A stretch of DNA of 64,000 bases from an uncultured Lachnospiraceae bacterium (GTDB taxonomy: Bacteria; Bacillota; Clostridia; Lachnospirales; Lachnospiraceae). Below are positions 1 through 7,934 of this stretch, one piece after another. The translations under genes were made by a program, and so were the position numbers. Numbering within the stretch: position 1 is the first letter of the stretch; each line of letters begins with the position of its first letter. The stretch covers positions 1 through 64,000 of the forward strand of contig CAJTQO010000013.1 of the NCBI GenBank assembly GCA_910578405.1, read 5' to 3'. The notes under the pieces are model-generated. The model was given only the letters and a program-made list of their open reading frames with translations, did no database searches and was not told the DNA's origin.

Positions 1-1
1 G

Positions 2-358
2 GATAAATTAGAGCGCAGATACGGTGCGGATATGTTTAGACAGATATTTAAGACAATCACGGTAGACAATGGCAGCGAGTTTGCCGACGTGAACGGCTTA
101 GAGCGTTCTATACTGGAAGAGGGGGAAAAGAGGACACATTTATATTACTGCCACCCGTATAGCAGCTGGGAGCGTGGCACGAATGAGGTAACAAATAAAA
201 TGGTACGGCGCAAAGTGCCAAAGGGGACAAACTTTGACGACAAGACCGACGAGGAAATAGAGGAAATAGAGGGCTGGATAAACGGCTACCCACGCAGGAT
301 ACATGGCTACCGTTCTGCTGGGGAGCTTTTCACAGAAGAGCTGGAAAAGCTGGCTTAA
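2..358 (+). CDS. IS30-family transposase, 3' part (cut by window start)
   Basis: The frame is open from base 2, so the gene begins before the window and only about 118 C-terminal residues are visible. The text VDNGSEFAD is the strand and loop carrying the second Asp of the DDE/D catalytic triad. The stretch WERGTNE holds the catalytic Glu, followed by N-rich and VPKGTNFD text typical of IS30 (usual form: SNENtNgliRqyfPKGT). The C-terminal GYPRRIHGYRSAGELF matches the usual end of the family. Transposases of this family cut and join element ends in the cytoplasm. Whether the full element is intact cannot be judged. No other IS gene is present in the window. Confidence 0.88.
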   Translation, partial: DKLERRYGADMFRQIFKTITVDNGSEFADVNGLERSILEEGEKRTHLYYCHPYSSWERGTNEVTNKMVRRKVPKGTNFDDKTDEEIEEIEGWINGYPRRIHGYRSAGELFTEELEKLA

Positions 359-726
359 TATCAGATACAGCGGCTTTGAGAGGCTGGCAGCAGTGGCAGC
401 CTTAAAACTGCGCCCATTCCAGCAAAAGGGAGTTTACAAGGCGGGCGCACTCTGGTATAGTGAGGGTAGCACATCTGCTGTATTTCATTCTGTATAGTTA
501 AATTCTACAAAATACCCACTACCCAATTAGTAAATATGCCGAAAGTGAAAAATTGTTCAAAAAAAGGTTGAAATTTTTAGACAAAGCACAAATCTGAAAA
601 AAAGATTGCATTTTCACACATTTTATGATAAAGTATTCGTGTTGCAAAATAGGGATGGTCCTCTGTTGCCCTTGTCTTTTGACAGACAGTGGGGATTAAG
701 AACATCTAGATATGAAGGAGGCACAT
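359..726 (+). other. Gene-free stretch between transposase and rplS; probable IS end and rplS leader
   Basis: These 368 bases hold no credible gene. The first ~140 bases probably carry the right end of the IS30 element, but its terminal inverted repeat cannot be identified without the left end. From about 500 the sequence becomes AT-rich and leads into rplS. Between 640 and 711 there is a short structured leader with the small hairpin TGTC-TTTT-GACA (about 673-684). Leader RNAs ahead of rplS are known in Firmicutes, but I cannot show that this is one. Confidence 0.4.
606..634 (+). promoter_or_regulatory. Possible rplS promoter
   Basis: TTGCAT (606-611) is followed after 17 bases by TAAAGT (629-634). 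An alternative -10, TATGAT (624-629), is closer to consensus but has no well-spaced -35. The site lies about 90 bases upstream of the rplS start and downstream of the IS30 remnant. It is weak as a prediction. Confidence 0.3.
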
Positions 727-1068
727 ATGAACGATATTATCAGGGAAATTGAAGCAGCCCAGTTGAAGGAGAACGCGCCTGCATTTAACGTAGGCGATAC
801 CGTTAAGGTATACGGGAAAATCCGGGAAGGGAACCACGAGAGGATTCAGGTATACGAAGGGACTGTATTGAAAATCCAAAACGGCGGCAACAGGACTACT
901 TTTACGGTAAGGAAGACTTCTAATGGAATCGGCGTGGAGAAGACATGGCCGTTGCATTCCCCGAATGTAGAGAAAGTGGAAGTTGTAAGAAGGGGTAAAG
1001 TAAGAAGGGCGAAACTGTTCTACTTAAGAGATCGTGTAGGTAAGAGGGCGAAAGTAAAACAAAAGTAA
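727..1068 (+). CDS. rplS: 50S ribosomal protein L19
   Basis: The 114-residue product has the L19 signature throughout: FNVGDTVKVYGKIREGN near residue 20, then RIQVYEGTV, the GVEKTWPLHSP segment and the basic tail RRGKVRRAKLFYLRDR. L19 sits at the 30S-50S interface. The start is the ATG at 727, because AAGGAGG lies at 715-721, five bases before it. An in-frame ATG at 712 lies ahead of that site and is unlikely to be used. The gene heads the rplS-rbgA-rnhB-ylqG-ylqH order known from Bacillus, here with two signal peptidase genes inserted. Confidence 0.98.
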   Translation: MNDIIREIEAAQLKENAPAFNVGDTVKVYGKIREGNHERIQVYEGTVLKIQNGGNRTTFTVRKTSNGIGVEKTWPLHSPNVEKVEVVRRGKVRRAKLFYLRDRVGKRAKVKQK

Positions 1069-1069
1069 T

Positions 1070-1115
1070 ACAACAATCGGAGGGCAGTTACCGGCGCGTA
1101 ATTGCTCTTTGTTGT
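1070..1115 (+). terminator. Possible terminator or attenuator after rplS
   Basis: ACAACAA (1070-1076) pairs with TTGTTGT (1109-1115), with additional inner pairing of GCAGTTAC with GTAATTGC. The stem is interrupted and is followed only by TTATT, so it may act as a partial terminator that lowers expression of the genes after rplS. Confidence 0.4.
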
Positions 1116-1143
1116 TTATTAGCGGCATAAAGGATAACGGCAG

Positions 1144-1722
1144 ATGGGCAGGAAACAAAAGGGATTAAGCTTTTACGAGAAAAAGAAACGGATTAACGCA
1201 CATGTGGTAAAGGAAATCTTTGGGATGGTTTTTGGGACTTTTGCCGCCATATTTCTGGCAGTCGTGCTGACAGTCAATATGGGGATGCGGACAAACACCG
1301 TAGGGGTTTCCATGGAACCCACATTATGCAGTGGGGATGAGGTGTTGGTTAACCGTTTTATTTATAAATTATCCAAACCGCAGAAGAATGACGTGGTGGT
1401 CTTCCTTCCAGGGGGAAACCCGAATTCACACTATTATGTGAAACGAGTGGTGGCTGTGCCTGGGGATACGGTGCAGATTATAGATGGGCTTCTTTATATA
1501 AACGGCGTGCCAGAAGAGGAAAATTATGATAAAATGGAAGAGGGCGGCATTGCGGAAAATGAAATCCGCCTGGAAGAGGATGAATATTTCGTGCTGGGGG
1601 ACAACCGTAACGCCAGTGAAGACAGCCGTTCCGGCAACATTGGCCCGATTCGCAGGAATACCATATATGGGAAAGCCTGGTTTTGCTTAAAAGGCAAGAA
1701 TGGCATGGGGTTTATAGAGTGA
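1144..1722 (+). CDS. lepB: Signal peptidase I (first copy)
   Basis: This 192-residue type I signal peptidase removes signal peptides from exported proteins at the outer face of the membrane. One N-terminal membrane segment spans about residues 25-46. The catalytic Ser is in VSMEPTL (S56) and the general-base Lys in YYVKRVVAVPGD (K100). The C-terminal box GDNRNASEDSR is intact. The length fits Gram-positive SipS-type enzymes. It begins 75 bases after rplS and precedes rbgA. A second signal peptidase gene follows rbgA, so this locus encodes two. Confidence 0.96.
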   Translation: MGRKQKGLSFYEKKKRINAHVVKEIFGMVFGTFAAIFLAVVLTVNMGMRTNTVGVSMEPTLCSGDEVLVNRFIYKLSKPQKNDVVVFLPGGNPNSHYYVKRVVAVPGDTVQIIDGLLYINGVPEEENYDKMEEGGIAENEIRLEEDEYFVLGDNRNASEDSRSGNIGPIRRNTIYGKAWFCLKGKNGMGFIE

Positions 1723-1809
1723 TAGGGGTATCGTCCGGAGCGGAAAGCATAGGCTTTGTGGAGGCAACAAGAAATAAGCCATAGGTTTGGGAGAGGAGAA
1801 TGGAAAAGG

Positions 1810-2709
1810 ATGAATTATCAATGGTATCCTGGTCATATGATGAAGGCAAAGCGTATGATGCAGGAGAATATAAAATTGATTGATCTGGTGATTGAACTGG
1901 TGGATGCGAGGATTCCTTTAAGCAGCCGCAACCCGGATATAGACGCGCTTGCCCAGAACAAATTCCGGATTATCCTTTTAAATAAATCTGATTTGTCAGA
2001 TATACATTACAATAAAGAATGGGCCGGGTATTTTAAGGAAAAGGGGTTCCATGTGGTGGAAATCAATTCCAAGAATGGTTCCGGGGTGAAATCCATACAG
2101 GGTGTGGTGCAGGAAGCCTGTCGGGAAAAAATAGAACGGGACAGGAAACGCGGCATTGTCAACCGTCCGGTTCGGGCAATGGTAGTGGGCATTCCAAATG
2201 TGGGAAAGTCTACCTTTATCAATTCCTTTGCCGGAAAAGCCTGCACAAAGACTGGAAATAAGCCGGGGGTAACGAAGGGCAAGCAATGGATACGCCTGAA
2301 TAAGGGGTTGGAGCTGTTGGATACGCCAGGCATTCTTTGGCCCAAATTTGAAGATCAGGCCATCGGGTTTCGGCTGGCTCTGATTGGCTCCATAAATGAT
2401 GATATTCTGTCTATGGAGGAATTGGCTTTTGGATTGATTGACTATTTGCAAAAGCATTATCCGGGGCTGTTAGAACAGCGGTATGGAATCGGGGAAGCTG
2501 CGCAATGCGGTGAAACGGAAGGCATTTCCAATCAGGCAGTCCAGACGCTTTATCAGATAGCGGAAAACAGGCGCTGCATTGCCAAAGGGGATGAACTGGA
2601 TTTGGGGAAGGCGGCAGGCATAGTTATAGATGATTTCAGGAGCGGGAAACTGGGAAGGATTACATTGGAGTTTCCGGAAGCCAGTGGAAAGGCCGGGGTA
2701 TCGAAATGA
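1810..2709 (+). CDS. rbgA: Ribosome biogenesis GTPase RbgA (YlqF)
   Basis: The 299-residue protein is a circularly permuted GTPase needed for late 50S subunit assembly in Firmicutes. It opens with MNYQWYPGHMMKAKRMM, the usual N-terminus. The G motifs occur in permuted order: NKSD (G4), then GIPNVGKSTFINSF (G1), a TKGKQW switch region (G2) and LDTPG (G3). The C-terminal third is the ANTAR-like RNA-binding region. An in-frame TTG at 1756 would add 18 residues unlike the family, so ATG 1810 is preferred. The stop overlaps the next start in ATGA, which points to translational coupling. Confidence 0.96.
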   Translation: MNYQWYPGHMMKAKRMMQENIKLIDLVIELVDARIPLSSRNPDIDALAQNKFRIILLNKSDLSDIHYNKEWAGYFKEKGFHVVEINSKNGSGVKSIQGVVQEACREKIERDRKRGIVNRPVRAMVVGIPNVGKSTFINSFAGKACTKTGNKPGVTKGKQWIRLNKGLELLDTPGILWPKFEDQAIGFRLALIGSINDDILSMEELAFGLIDYLQKHYPGLLEQRYGIGEAAQCGETEGISNQAVQTLYQIAENRRCIAKGDELDLGKAAGIVIDDFRSGKLGRITLEFPEASGKAGVSK

Positions 2710-3245
2710 AAAAGGTGTTAAAGGAAATATTAAATACCAGTCTGTATTTATTTATAGTGTTGTGCGGGATTTATGTGGTTATCCACTTTATAGGGCAGAG
2801 GACGCAGGTAGTGGGCCAGTCTATGGAAAGTACATTAAGCAATAACGATAACCTGATTGTAGATAAACTAACCTATCATTTCCATGAACCGAAGAGATTT
2901 GACATTGTGGTCTTCCCCTTTCATCAAGAAGAAAATACGTTTTATATTAAACGGATTATCGGAATGCCTGGAGAGACAGTCTATATTGATGAGCAGGGGA
3001 CTATTTATATTAATAACGAGGTGCTGGAGGAAAGCTATGGGAAGGAAGTAATCCTGGATGCAGGGTTGGCTTATGAACCGATAACCTTAGGGGATGATGA
3101 ATATTTTGTTATGGGGGATAACCGGAATAACAGTTCGGACAGCAGGGATCCCACGGTGGGGAATATTTCGCGCAGCGATATTATAGGCCGGGCATGGATA
3201 CGGATTTGGCCGTTGGATAAATTCGGGGTATTGGAACACCAATAA
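2706..3245 (+). CDS. lepB: Signal peptidase I (second copy)
   Basis: A second type I signal peptidase of 179 residues. A membrane segment lies at about residues 8-30. The catalytic Ser is in GQSMEST (S39), the Lys in FYIKRIIGMPGE (K82), and the late box is GDNRNNSSDSRD. The sequence differs clearly from the copy at 1144, for example QSMESTL against VSMEPTL, so this is an old paralogue and not a fresh duplication. The start overlaps the rbgA stop by four bases. Two copies may differ in substrate preference or timing; that is inference. Confidence 0.96.
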   Translation: MKKVLKEILNTSLYLFIVLCGIYVVIHFIGQRTQVVGQSMESTLSNNDNLIVDKLTYHFHEPKRFDIVVFPFHQEENTFYIKRIIGMPGETVYIDEQGTIYINNEVLEESYGKEVILDAGLAYEPITLGDDEYFVMGDNRNNSSDSRDPTVGNISRSDIIGRAWIRIWPLDKFGVLEHQ

Positions 3246-3338
3246 GAGCATGTAAGGGTTTGGCCTTTGCTGTGATTGACCGTAAGAGGGCGTTCTTTTG
3301 AATGATTTCGGATACGCTTTTCATGAGAGAGGTTTGGA

Positions 3339-4118
3339 ATGGGACAGAGGATAAATGATATAAAGGTGATTTTTCAGGCAGCCGATCCAGAGGGGCTGCC
3401 TGAATTAATAAAAGCATATGGGCAGGATGAGCGGAGCGGGGTGCAGGCTTTGGTGAAAAGGGGAAAGCAGCGGCTGGAAGCTTGGGAAAAGGAAAAAGCC
3501 AGAATACGGAAAATGTGGGAGTATGAGGAGAAATATGGAGAGTATGCCTGGATTTGCGGCGTGGATGAGGTAGGCCGGGGGCCGCTTGCCGGACCGGTGG
3601 TGGCTGGGGCTGTCATTTTGCCGAAAGATTGTGGAATGTTATACCTTAATGATTCCAAGCAATTGTCCGAAAAAAAAAGAGAGGAGTTATATAAGCGAAT
3701 TATGGAGCAGGCGGTCGCCACAGGGCTTGGATATGTAGGGCCAGAGCGGATTGATGAGATAAATATCTTACAGGCTACTTATGAAGCTATGCGCCAGGCC
3801 ATTGCCGCTCTTAAGGTAAAACCGGATTTGTTGTTAAATGACGCTGTGACAATTCCCCAGGTGGACATTCGCCAGGTCCCGATTGTGAAGGGGGATGCAA
3901 AGAGCATTTCCATAGCCGCGGCAAGCATCATTGCCAAAGTAACGCGGGACCGGCTGATGGTGCAATATGATGAGGCGTTTCCGGAGTATGGGTTTGCTTC
4001 GAATAAAGGGTATGGGGCACAGAAGCATTTGGAAGCGCTCAGGGTATATGGGCCAACTCCGATACATAGACGGTCTTTTTTAAGGAAGATGGAAGGGGTT
4101 TATGGGGATTTTTCCTAA
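3339..4118 (+). CDS. rnhB: Ribonuclease HII
   Basis: RNase HII removes ribonucleotides misincorporated in DNA and RNA primers. The 259-residue product has an N-terminal extension of about 70 residues, as in Bacillus RnhB, and then the catalytic core. The core opens with ICGVDEVGRGPLAGPVVAGA, giving the first Asp and Glu; the later acidic residues lie in LLNDAV and the VTRDRLM region. The text SISIAAASIIAKVTRD is characteristic. It is in the same order after rbgA as in Bacillus. The ATG at 3339 follows a GAGAGAGG purine run. Confidence 0.96.
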   Translation: MGQRINDIKVIFQAADPEGLPELIKAYGQDERSGVQALVKRGKQRLEAWEKEKARIRKMWEYEEKYGEYAWICGVDEVGRGPLAGPVVAGAVILPKDCGMLYLNDSKQLSEKKREELYKRIMEQAVATGLGYVGPERIDEINILQATYEAMRQAIAALKVKPDLLLNDAVTIPQVDIRQVPIVKGDAKSISIAAASIIAKVTRDRLMVQYDEAFPEYGFASNKGYGAQKHLEALRVYGPTPIHRRSFLRKMEGVYGDFS

Positions 4119-4165
4119 AGACAGATAGCTATATGCGGGAAACAGTGATATGGGAGGTGGGAGGC

Positions 4166-6079
4166 ATGAATCTTTCAGGGTTATTTCAATATGGGACGAA
4201 GAATACAGACGGCAGGACAACCGTAAACGCAAAAGGCAGCGTCAGCGGGCAGGCATCCACAGGAAATGCTTCACAGACGGTAAAAGGGTTAGCGCAGGGA
4301 CAGAGCATACAGGGGGAGGTGGTTTCGAAAAATGGCAATGAAGTGCAGATTCGGATGGATAAGGATGTGGTGATTACAGCCAGGCTGGATCGGGATATCC
4401 CGGTTTCCGTCGGGCAGAACATGACCTTTGAAGTGAAGAGCAATTCCGGGGCACAGATTGCACTGCGCCCTTTATTTGAAAATTTGGCGATGGATCCCAA
4501 TGCTTTAAAGGCTCTGGAAGCAGCCAGGCTTCCGGCCTCCAATGAGCTGATGCGGATGGTGGCGGCTATGATGCGTCAAGGAATGTCCATTGACCGGAAT
4601 GCATTAATGGATATGGGGAGAGCGGTTATGGCCAATCCGGGCGCAAACCCGGAAACCATTGTTATGATGAAAGCTTTGAATCTCCCAATTACCCCGGAAA
4701 ACATCCAGCAGTTTGAAAACTATCAGAATTATAAACATCAGCTTTTAGCCAATGTGAATGATATCTTAGCGGAGATACCTAAGGCTTTCCAGTCCATGGT
4801 AAACGGTGGGAAAGGGGATATGGCGCTGGACTTTTATACACGGCTCCTAAATTTGTTCGCCGGACAGACGCAGGAAGGGGAGGCGGGAGGCGGTACGGCA
4901 GGCCGTGTTTTTGCAGATCTTGCAGGAGCGGAAGGAGAAACTGCGTTGCCCGGGCAGGCTGGAGCAGGCGGTGCAGAGTCTGCTGCAGGGGACGGGAAAG
5001 AAGGCGGCGTTCTGTTGCAGACAGACGCAAAAGCAGAGAATGCCGGGAGCCTGATGGAAGGGGCAGAGGGAAACGCCAAAGCGACAGCCGGGCAGCAGGC
5101 AGGGGCAATACGGAATGAACTACAGGCAGGGATGGGAAAAGAACTGATGGGTATCTTTGAAGATACCGGAGAAAATAAGGAAGACCCAGCCACATCGGCA
5201 GTTCGTGGAATGGAAAATGGAAACGGCAATGTAGGGCAGGCATTACAGGATGAGTTCCTGGCAGGGGCGTTGGATGCGAAAGGCAGGCTGCAGCTTGCCT
5301 CTATGCTGGGGAAACTGGGGCTGCCTGAGGAGACGCTTGCCCAGGTAAAAGAGGGAAGCATTGACTTAGAGCGGCTAATGAAGGAGATTCAACAGGCGGT
5401 TTCCGGTCAGGGTACAAAAAGCAACCATCCTGAACTGATGAAATTGTTTTCCAGCCGGGAATACCATCAGGTTTTGACAAAGGCGATAGAACAGCAATGG
5501 CTAATGAAGCCGGAGCAAGTGGCGGAAAAAAAAGAGGTGGAATCTTTTTACCGAAAACTTCGCGCACAGACAGCCCAGCTAATGGAAAGTTTAGGGCAGG
5601 CAGGAAAGGACACTCCACTGGCCAAGAACTTGTCTACCGCACAAAACAACATAGATTTTATGAACCAGATGAACCAGATGTTCCAGTACATACAACTTCC
5701 GCTGAAAATGGGAGGCGGAGAAGCCCATGGGGATTTGTATGTATATGCAAACCGGAAGAATGCAAGGAAAGAGGACGACAGCGTCAGTGCGCTTCTGCAT
5801 TTAGATATGGAACATTTGGGGCCTATGGATATTTATGTGCGGATGAAAGATATGGATGTGAGTACAAAATTTTATTTGTCAAACGAAAAAATCCTGGACT
5901 TTATCGCCGCTAATATCCATCTGTTGGAAGAACGGCTTAGGAAACGGGGATATTCTTTCCAATCAGAAATGCAAATGACCAAAGAGGAAAAGGGCGGCGC
6001 AAGCGTAATTGAGACTTTGACGGCACAGGAGAAAAAGGCAACGCTTCTGGCACAATATTCCTTTGATGTGAGGGCATAG
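4166..6079 (+). CDS. FliK-like hook-length-control domain protein (YlqG-like)
   Basis: This 637-residue protein is mostly low-complexity Gly/Ala/Glu-rich sequence in the middle (about residues 235-350). A C-terminal domain follows: LHLDMEHLGPMDIYVRMKDMD, then a block ending in LEERLRKRGYSF. That pattern is the Flg_hook domain of flagellar hook-length control proteins. The next gene resembles the FlhB C-terminal domain, and the pair occupies the position of ylqG-ylqH of Bacillus, away from flagellar genes. The ATG at 4166 is chosen because GGGAGG (4152-4157) is eight bases before it; an in-frame ATG at 4133 is less well placed. The actual role is unknown. Confidence 0.75.
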   Translation: MNLSGLFQYGTKNTDGRTTVNAKGSVSGQASTGNASQTVKGLAQGQSIQGEVVSKNGNEVQIRMDKDVVITARLDRDIPVSVGQNMTFEVKSNSGAQIALRPLFENLAMDPNALKALEAARLPASNELMRMVAAMMRQGMSIDRNALMDMGRAVMANPGANPETIVMMKALNLPITPENIQQFENYQNYKHQLLANVNDILAEIPKAFQSMVNGGKGDMALDFYTRLLNLFAGQTQEGEAGGGTAGRVFADLAGAEGETALPGQAGAGGAESAAGDGKEGGVLLQTDAKAENAGSLMEGAEGNAKATAGQQAGAIRNELQAGMGKELMGIFEDTGENKEDPATSAVRGMENGNGNVGQALQDEFLAGALDAKGRLQLASMLGKLGLPEETLAQVKEGSIDLERLMKEIQQAVSGQGTKSNHPELMKLFSSREYHQVLTKAIEQQWLMKPEQVAEKKEVESFYRKLRAQTAQLMESLGQAGKDTPLAKNLSTAQNNIDFMNQMNQMFQYIQLPLKMGGGEAHGDLYVYANRKNARKEDDSVSALLHLDMEHLGPMDIYVRMKDMDVSTKFYLSNEKILDFIAANIHLLEERLRKRGYSFQSEMQMTKEEKGGASVIETLTAQEKKATLLAQYSFDVRA

Positions 6080-6082
6080 ACC

Positions 6083-6418
6083 ATGAATGAAAAAGAAAGA
6101 AGAGAATATGCAAGGCGGGCGATAACAGGCAAAAGTGGCAAAAAGCCGGAAAAACCCAAGCAGGCCATAGCTCTTTCCTATGACCCGTCGGAAACAGCTC
6201 CGCGGGTTATAGCCAGTGGGAAAGGGGCGCTGGCAGAGCGGATTATTGAACGGGCAAAGGAAGCTGAAGTTCCGGTACATCGGGACGATAAATTGGCAGA
6301 TACTTTGTCGCGGTTGGAAATCGGTGATATGATTCCGCCGGAACTGTATGAAGTGGTGGCGGAAATTCTTGTATTTGTGGATGGTATGGAGAAAATACGG
6401 GCAAAATTAAATAAATAG
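6083..6418 (+). CDS. ylqH: FlhB C-terminal-domain-like protein (YlqH)
   Basis: This 111-residue protein matches the cytoplasmic export-switch domain of FlhB without its membrane part. It has ALSYDPSETAPRVIASGKG, then AERIIERAKEAEVPVHRDDKLADTL and a C-terminal IPPELYEVVAEILVFV. In true FlhB the NPTH loop is self-cleaved; here that position reads YDPSE, so cleavage is unlikely. The gene starts three bases after the FliK-like gene and is probably translated with it. In flagellar export FliK and FlhB interact, so a paired function outside the flagellum is plausible but unproven. Confidence 0.82.
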   Translation: MNEKERREYARRAITGKSGKKPEKPKQAIALSYDPSETAPRVIASGKGALAERIIERAKEAEVPVHRDDKLADTLSRLEIGDMIPPELYEVVAEILVFVDGMEKIRAKLNK

Positions 6419-6487
6419 GCGGAATCGCAACGGATTAGGGGTATGGCTTGCGCCGGGCAATGCATAGCCTATAGGAAAGCGGATGAA

Positions 6488-6904
6488 ATGAGAAATAAAA
6501 GGAAAGTGGGGGCGCGGTTTGAAGAGAAAGCTTGCGCTTATCTGGCAGGAAAAGGGTTTTGTGTCCTGGAACGGAATTTCCAATGCCGTCAGGGGGAAGT
6601 GGATATCATTGGGGAAGAGGAAGGATATCTGGTGTTTGTAGAAGTCAAATACCGGGCCTGTGCAAAATCCGGCAGTCCGGCGGAAGCGGTAACGGCGGCA
6701 AAACAAAAAAGGATATGCAGGACGGCGGATTATTACCGCTATTTGCATGGAATCGGAGATGACAGGGCTATACGATATGATGTGGTGGCGATAGAAGGCG
6801 CAGAAAATACGGGGCCGGATGGGGCGCAAAACCTTGAAATCCTATGGTATAAAAATGCATTCTACCATAGGTATGCAGGAAGGAATGGAAGTGGAGTGCA
6901 GTAA
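6488..6904 (+). CDS. yraN: YraN family (UPF0102) endonuclease-like protein
   Basis: The 138-residue product starts MRNKRKVGARFEEKACAYL. It continues with the nuclease-like core: ERNFQCRQGEVDII, then LVFVEVKYR. The Asp in GEVDII and the Glu and Lys in VEVKYR are the D and ExK residues of a PD-(D/E)XK fold. The family is widespread next to rnhB in Firmicutes; its substrate is not firmly established. An ATG at 6443 would add 15 residues that lack family resemblance, so 6488 is preferred, though its ribosome binding site is weak. Confidence 0.85.
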   Translation: MRNKRKVGARFEEKACAYLAGKGFCVLERNFQCRQGEVDIIGEEEGYLVFVEVKYRACAKSGSPAEAVTAAKQKRICRTADYYRYLHGIGDDRAIRYDVVAIEGAENTGPDGAQNLEILWYKNAFYHRYAGRNGSGVQ

Positions 6905-6994
6905 AGTTGTGTACGGCGTTGGAACAGGGGAGCGTTGGAATAGCGGAAATCTGGAAGGGCGTCAAAGAATATAGGATTGGATAAGGAGTTTTGG

Positions 6995-7858
6995 ATGGAA
7001 GTGAAACGCAAAGGCCAAAGAGGAACCGTGGGAGCAGAAGTTTTGAAGCGGAATACAGTAGGGGAAATGGAGTGGCTGACATTTCCGGCATTGGAGAAAA
7101 CCGGGATGGTGAGGCATCTTTTTACGACTCGGCTTGGTGGCGGCAGTGAGGGGATATTTGCTTCCATGAACCTTAGTTACACAAGGGGGGACAGGAAGGA
7201 AGCCGTGGATGGGAATTTCCGGCGGGTGGCGAAGGCGCTTGGATGTGCGATAGAAGATTTTGTCTGTGCAGACCAGACGCATACAACGAATATACGTAAA
7301 GTTACAGCGGCAGACCGTGGCAAAGGGGTTACGAAGCCAAAGGATTACCAGGATACCGATGGCCTTATTACCAATGAAGCCGGAGTGGTGTTGGTGACAT
7401 TTTATGCAGATTGTGTCCCTCTGTTTCTGGTAGACCGGAAGAACAGAGCCATTGGGCTTTCCCATTCAGGCTGGAAAGGGACGGTAGGCCGGATGGGGGC
7501 ATGTACGCTGGCGGCTATGGAAAAAGCTTATGGAACAAAGCCAGAAGATGTGACAGCGGCTATCGGCCCTTCCATTTGTCAGGACTGTTATGAAGTCAGC
7601 GGGGATGTGGCGGCGCAGTTCGCTAAGGAATTTTCCGGGAAAATAGCGGATGAAATTCTGATTTCCAAAGGCGGGGACAAATATTTATTGGATTTATGGA
7701 AAGCGAACTTTTATGTTTTTACAGAGGCCGGAGTGCCTGCAGAGCAGATATCGGTAACGGATATTTGCACCTGCTGCAACCCGGATTATCTTTTTTCCCA
7801 TCGGGCCAGCCAGGGAAAGCGCGGAAACATGGGGGCATTTTTAGGGTTGGCATATTAA
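6995..7858 (+). CDS. pgeF: Purine nucleoside phosphorylase / peptidoglycan editing factor PgeF (YfiH/YlmD)
   Basis: This is a 287-residue protein of the laccase-domain (DUF152) family. Conserved metal and active-site text includes ADQTHTTNI, FYADCVPLFL, GLSHSGWKGTVGRM and the late ICTCCNPDYLFSHR. Family members act on purine nucleosides; the E. coli member also prevents misincorporation in cell-wall precursors. The ATG at 6995 has AAGGAG at 6983-6988, six bases before it, so a TTG at 6977 is rejected. It ends the operon-like run begun at rplS. Confidence 0.9.
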   Translation: MEVKRKGQRGTVGAEVLKRNTVGEMEWLTFPALEKTGMVRHLFTTRLGGGSEGIFASMNLSYTRGDRKEAVDGNFRRVAKALGCAIEDFVCADQTHTTNIRKVTAADRGKGVTKPKDYQDTDGLITNEAGVVLVTFYADCVPLFLVDRKNRAIGLSHSGWKGTVGRMGACTLAAMEKAYGTKPEDVTAAIGPSICQDCYEVSGDVAAQFAKEFSGKIADEILISKGGDKYLLDLWKANFYVFTEAGVPAEQISVTDICTCCNPDYLFSHRASQGKRGNMGAFLGLAY

Positions 7859-7864
7859 GAAAAT

Positions 7865-7895
7865 CTTAAAAATTTTCCTACATATGCCTTAAAGA
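7865..7895 (+). promoter_or_regulatory. Direct repeats upstream of the response regulator gene
   Basis: Two similar words, CTTAAAAA and CTTAAAGA, are about 23 bases apart, close to two helical turns. They lie 40-70 bases before the regulator start, ahead of a possible -10 (TATAGT, 7904-7909). OmpR-type regulators often bind such tandem sites, so autoregulation is possible. No footprint or consensus supports this beyond the pattern. Confidence 0.25.
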
Positions 7896-7934
7896 AATGT
7901 AGCTATAGTAGAAGCAAGAAGAGAGGTTTAGGTT

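Noticed and set aside
303..497. 64-codon plus-strand frame after the transposase
   Set aside because: It overlaps the transposase in another frame, has no ribosome binding site and resembles nothing known.
4779..5361. Two overlapping minus-strand frames of 154 and 175 codons
   Set aside because: They are Pro/Ser-rich shadows of the Gly/Ala/Glu-rich part of the FliK-like gene.
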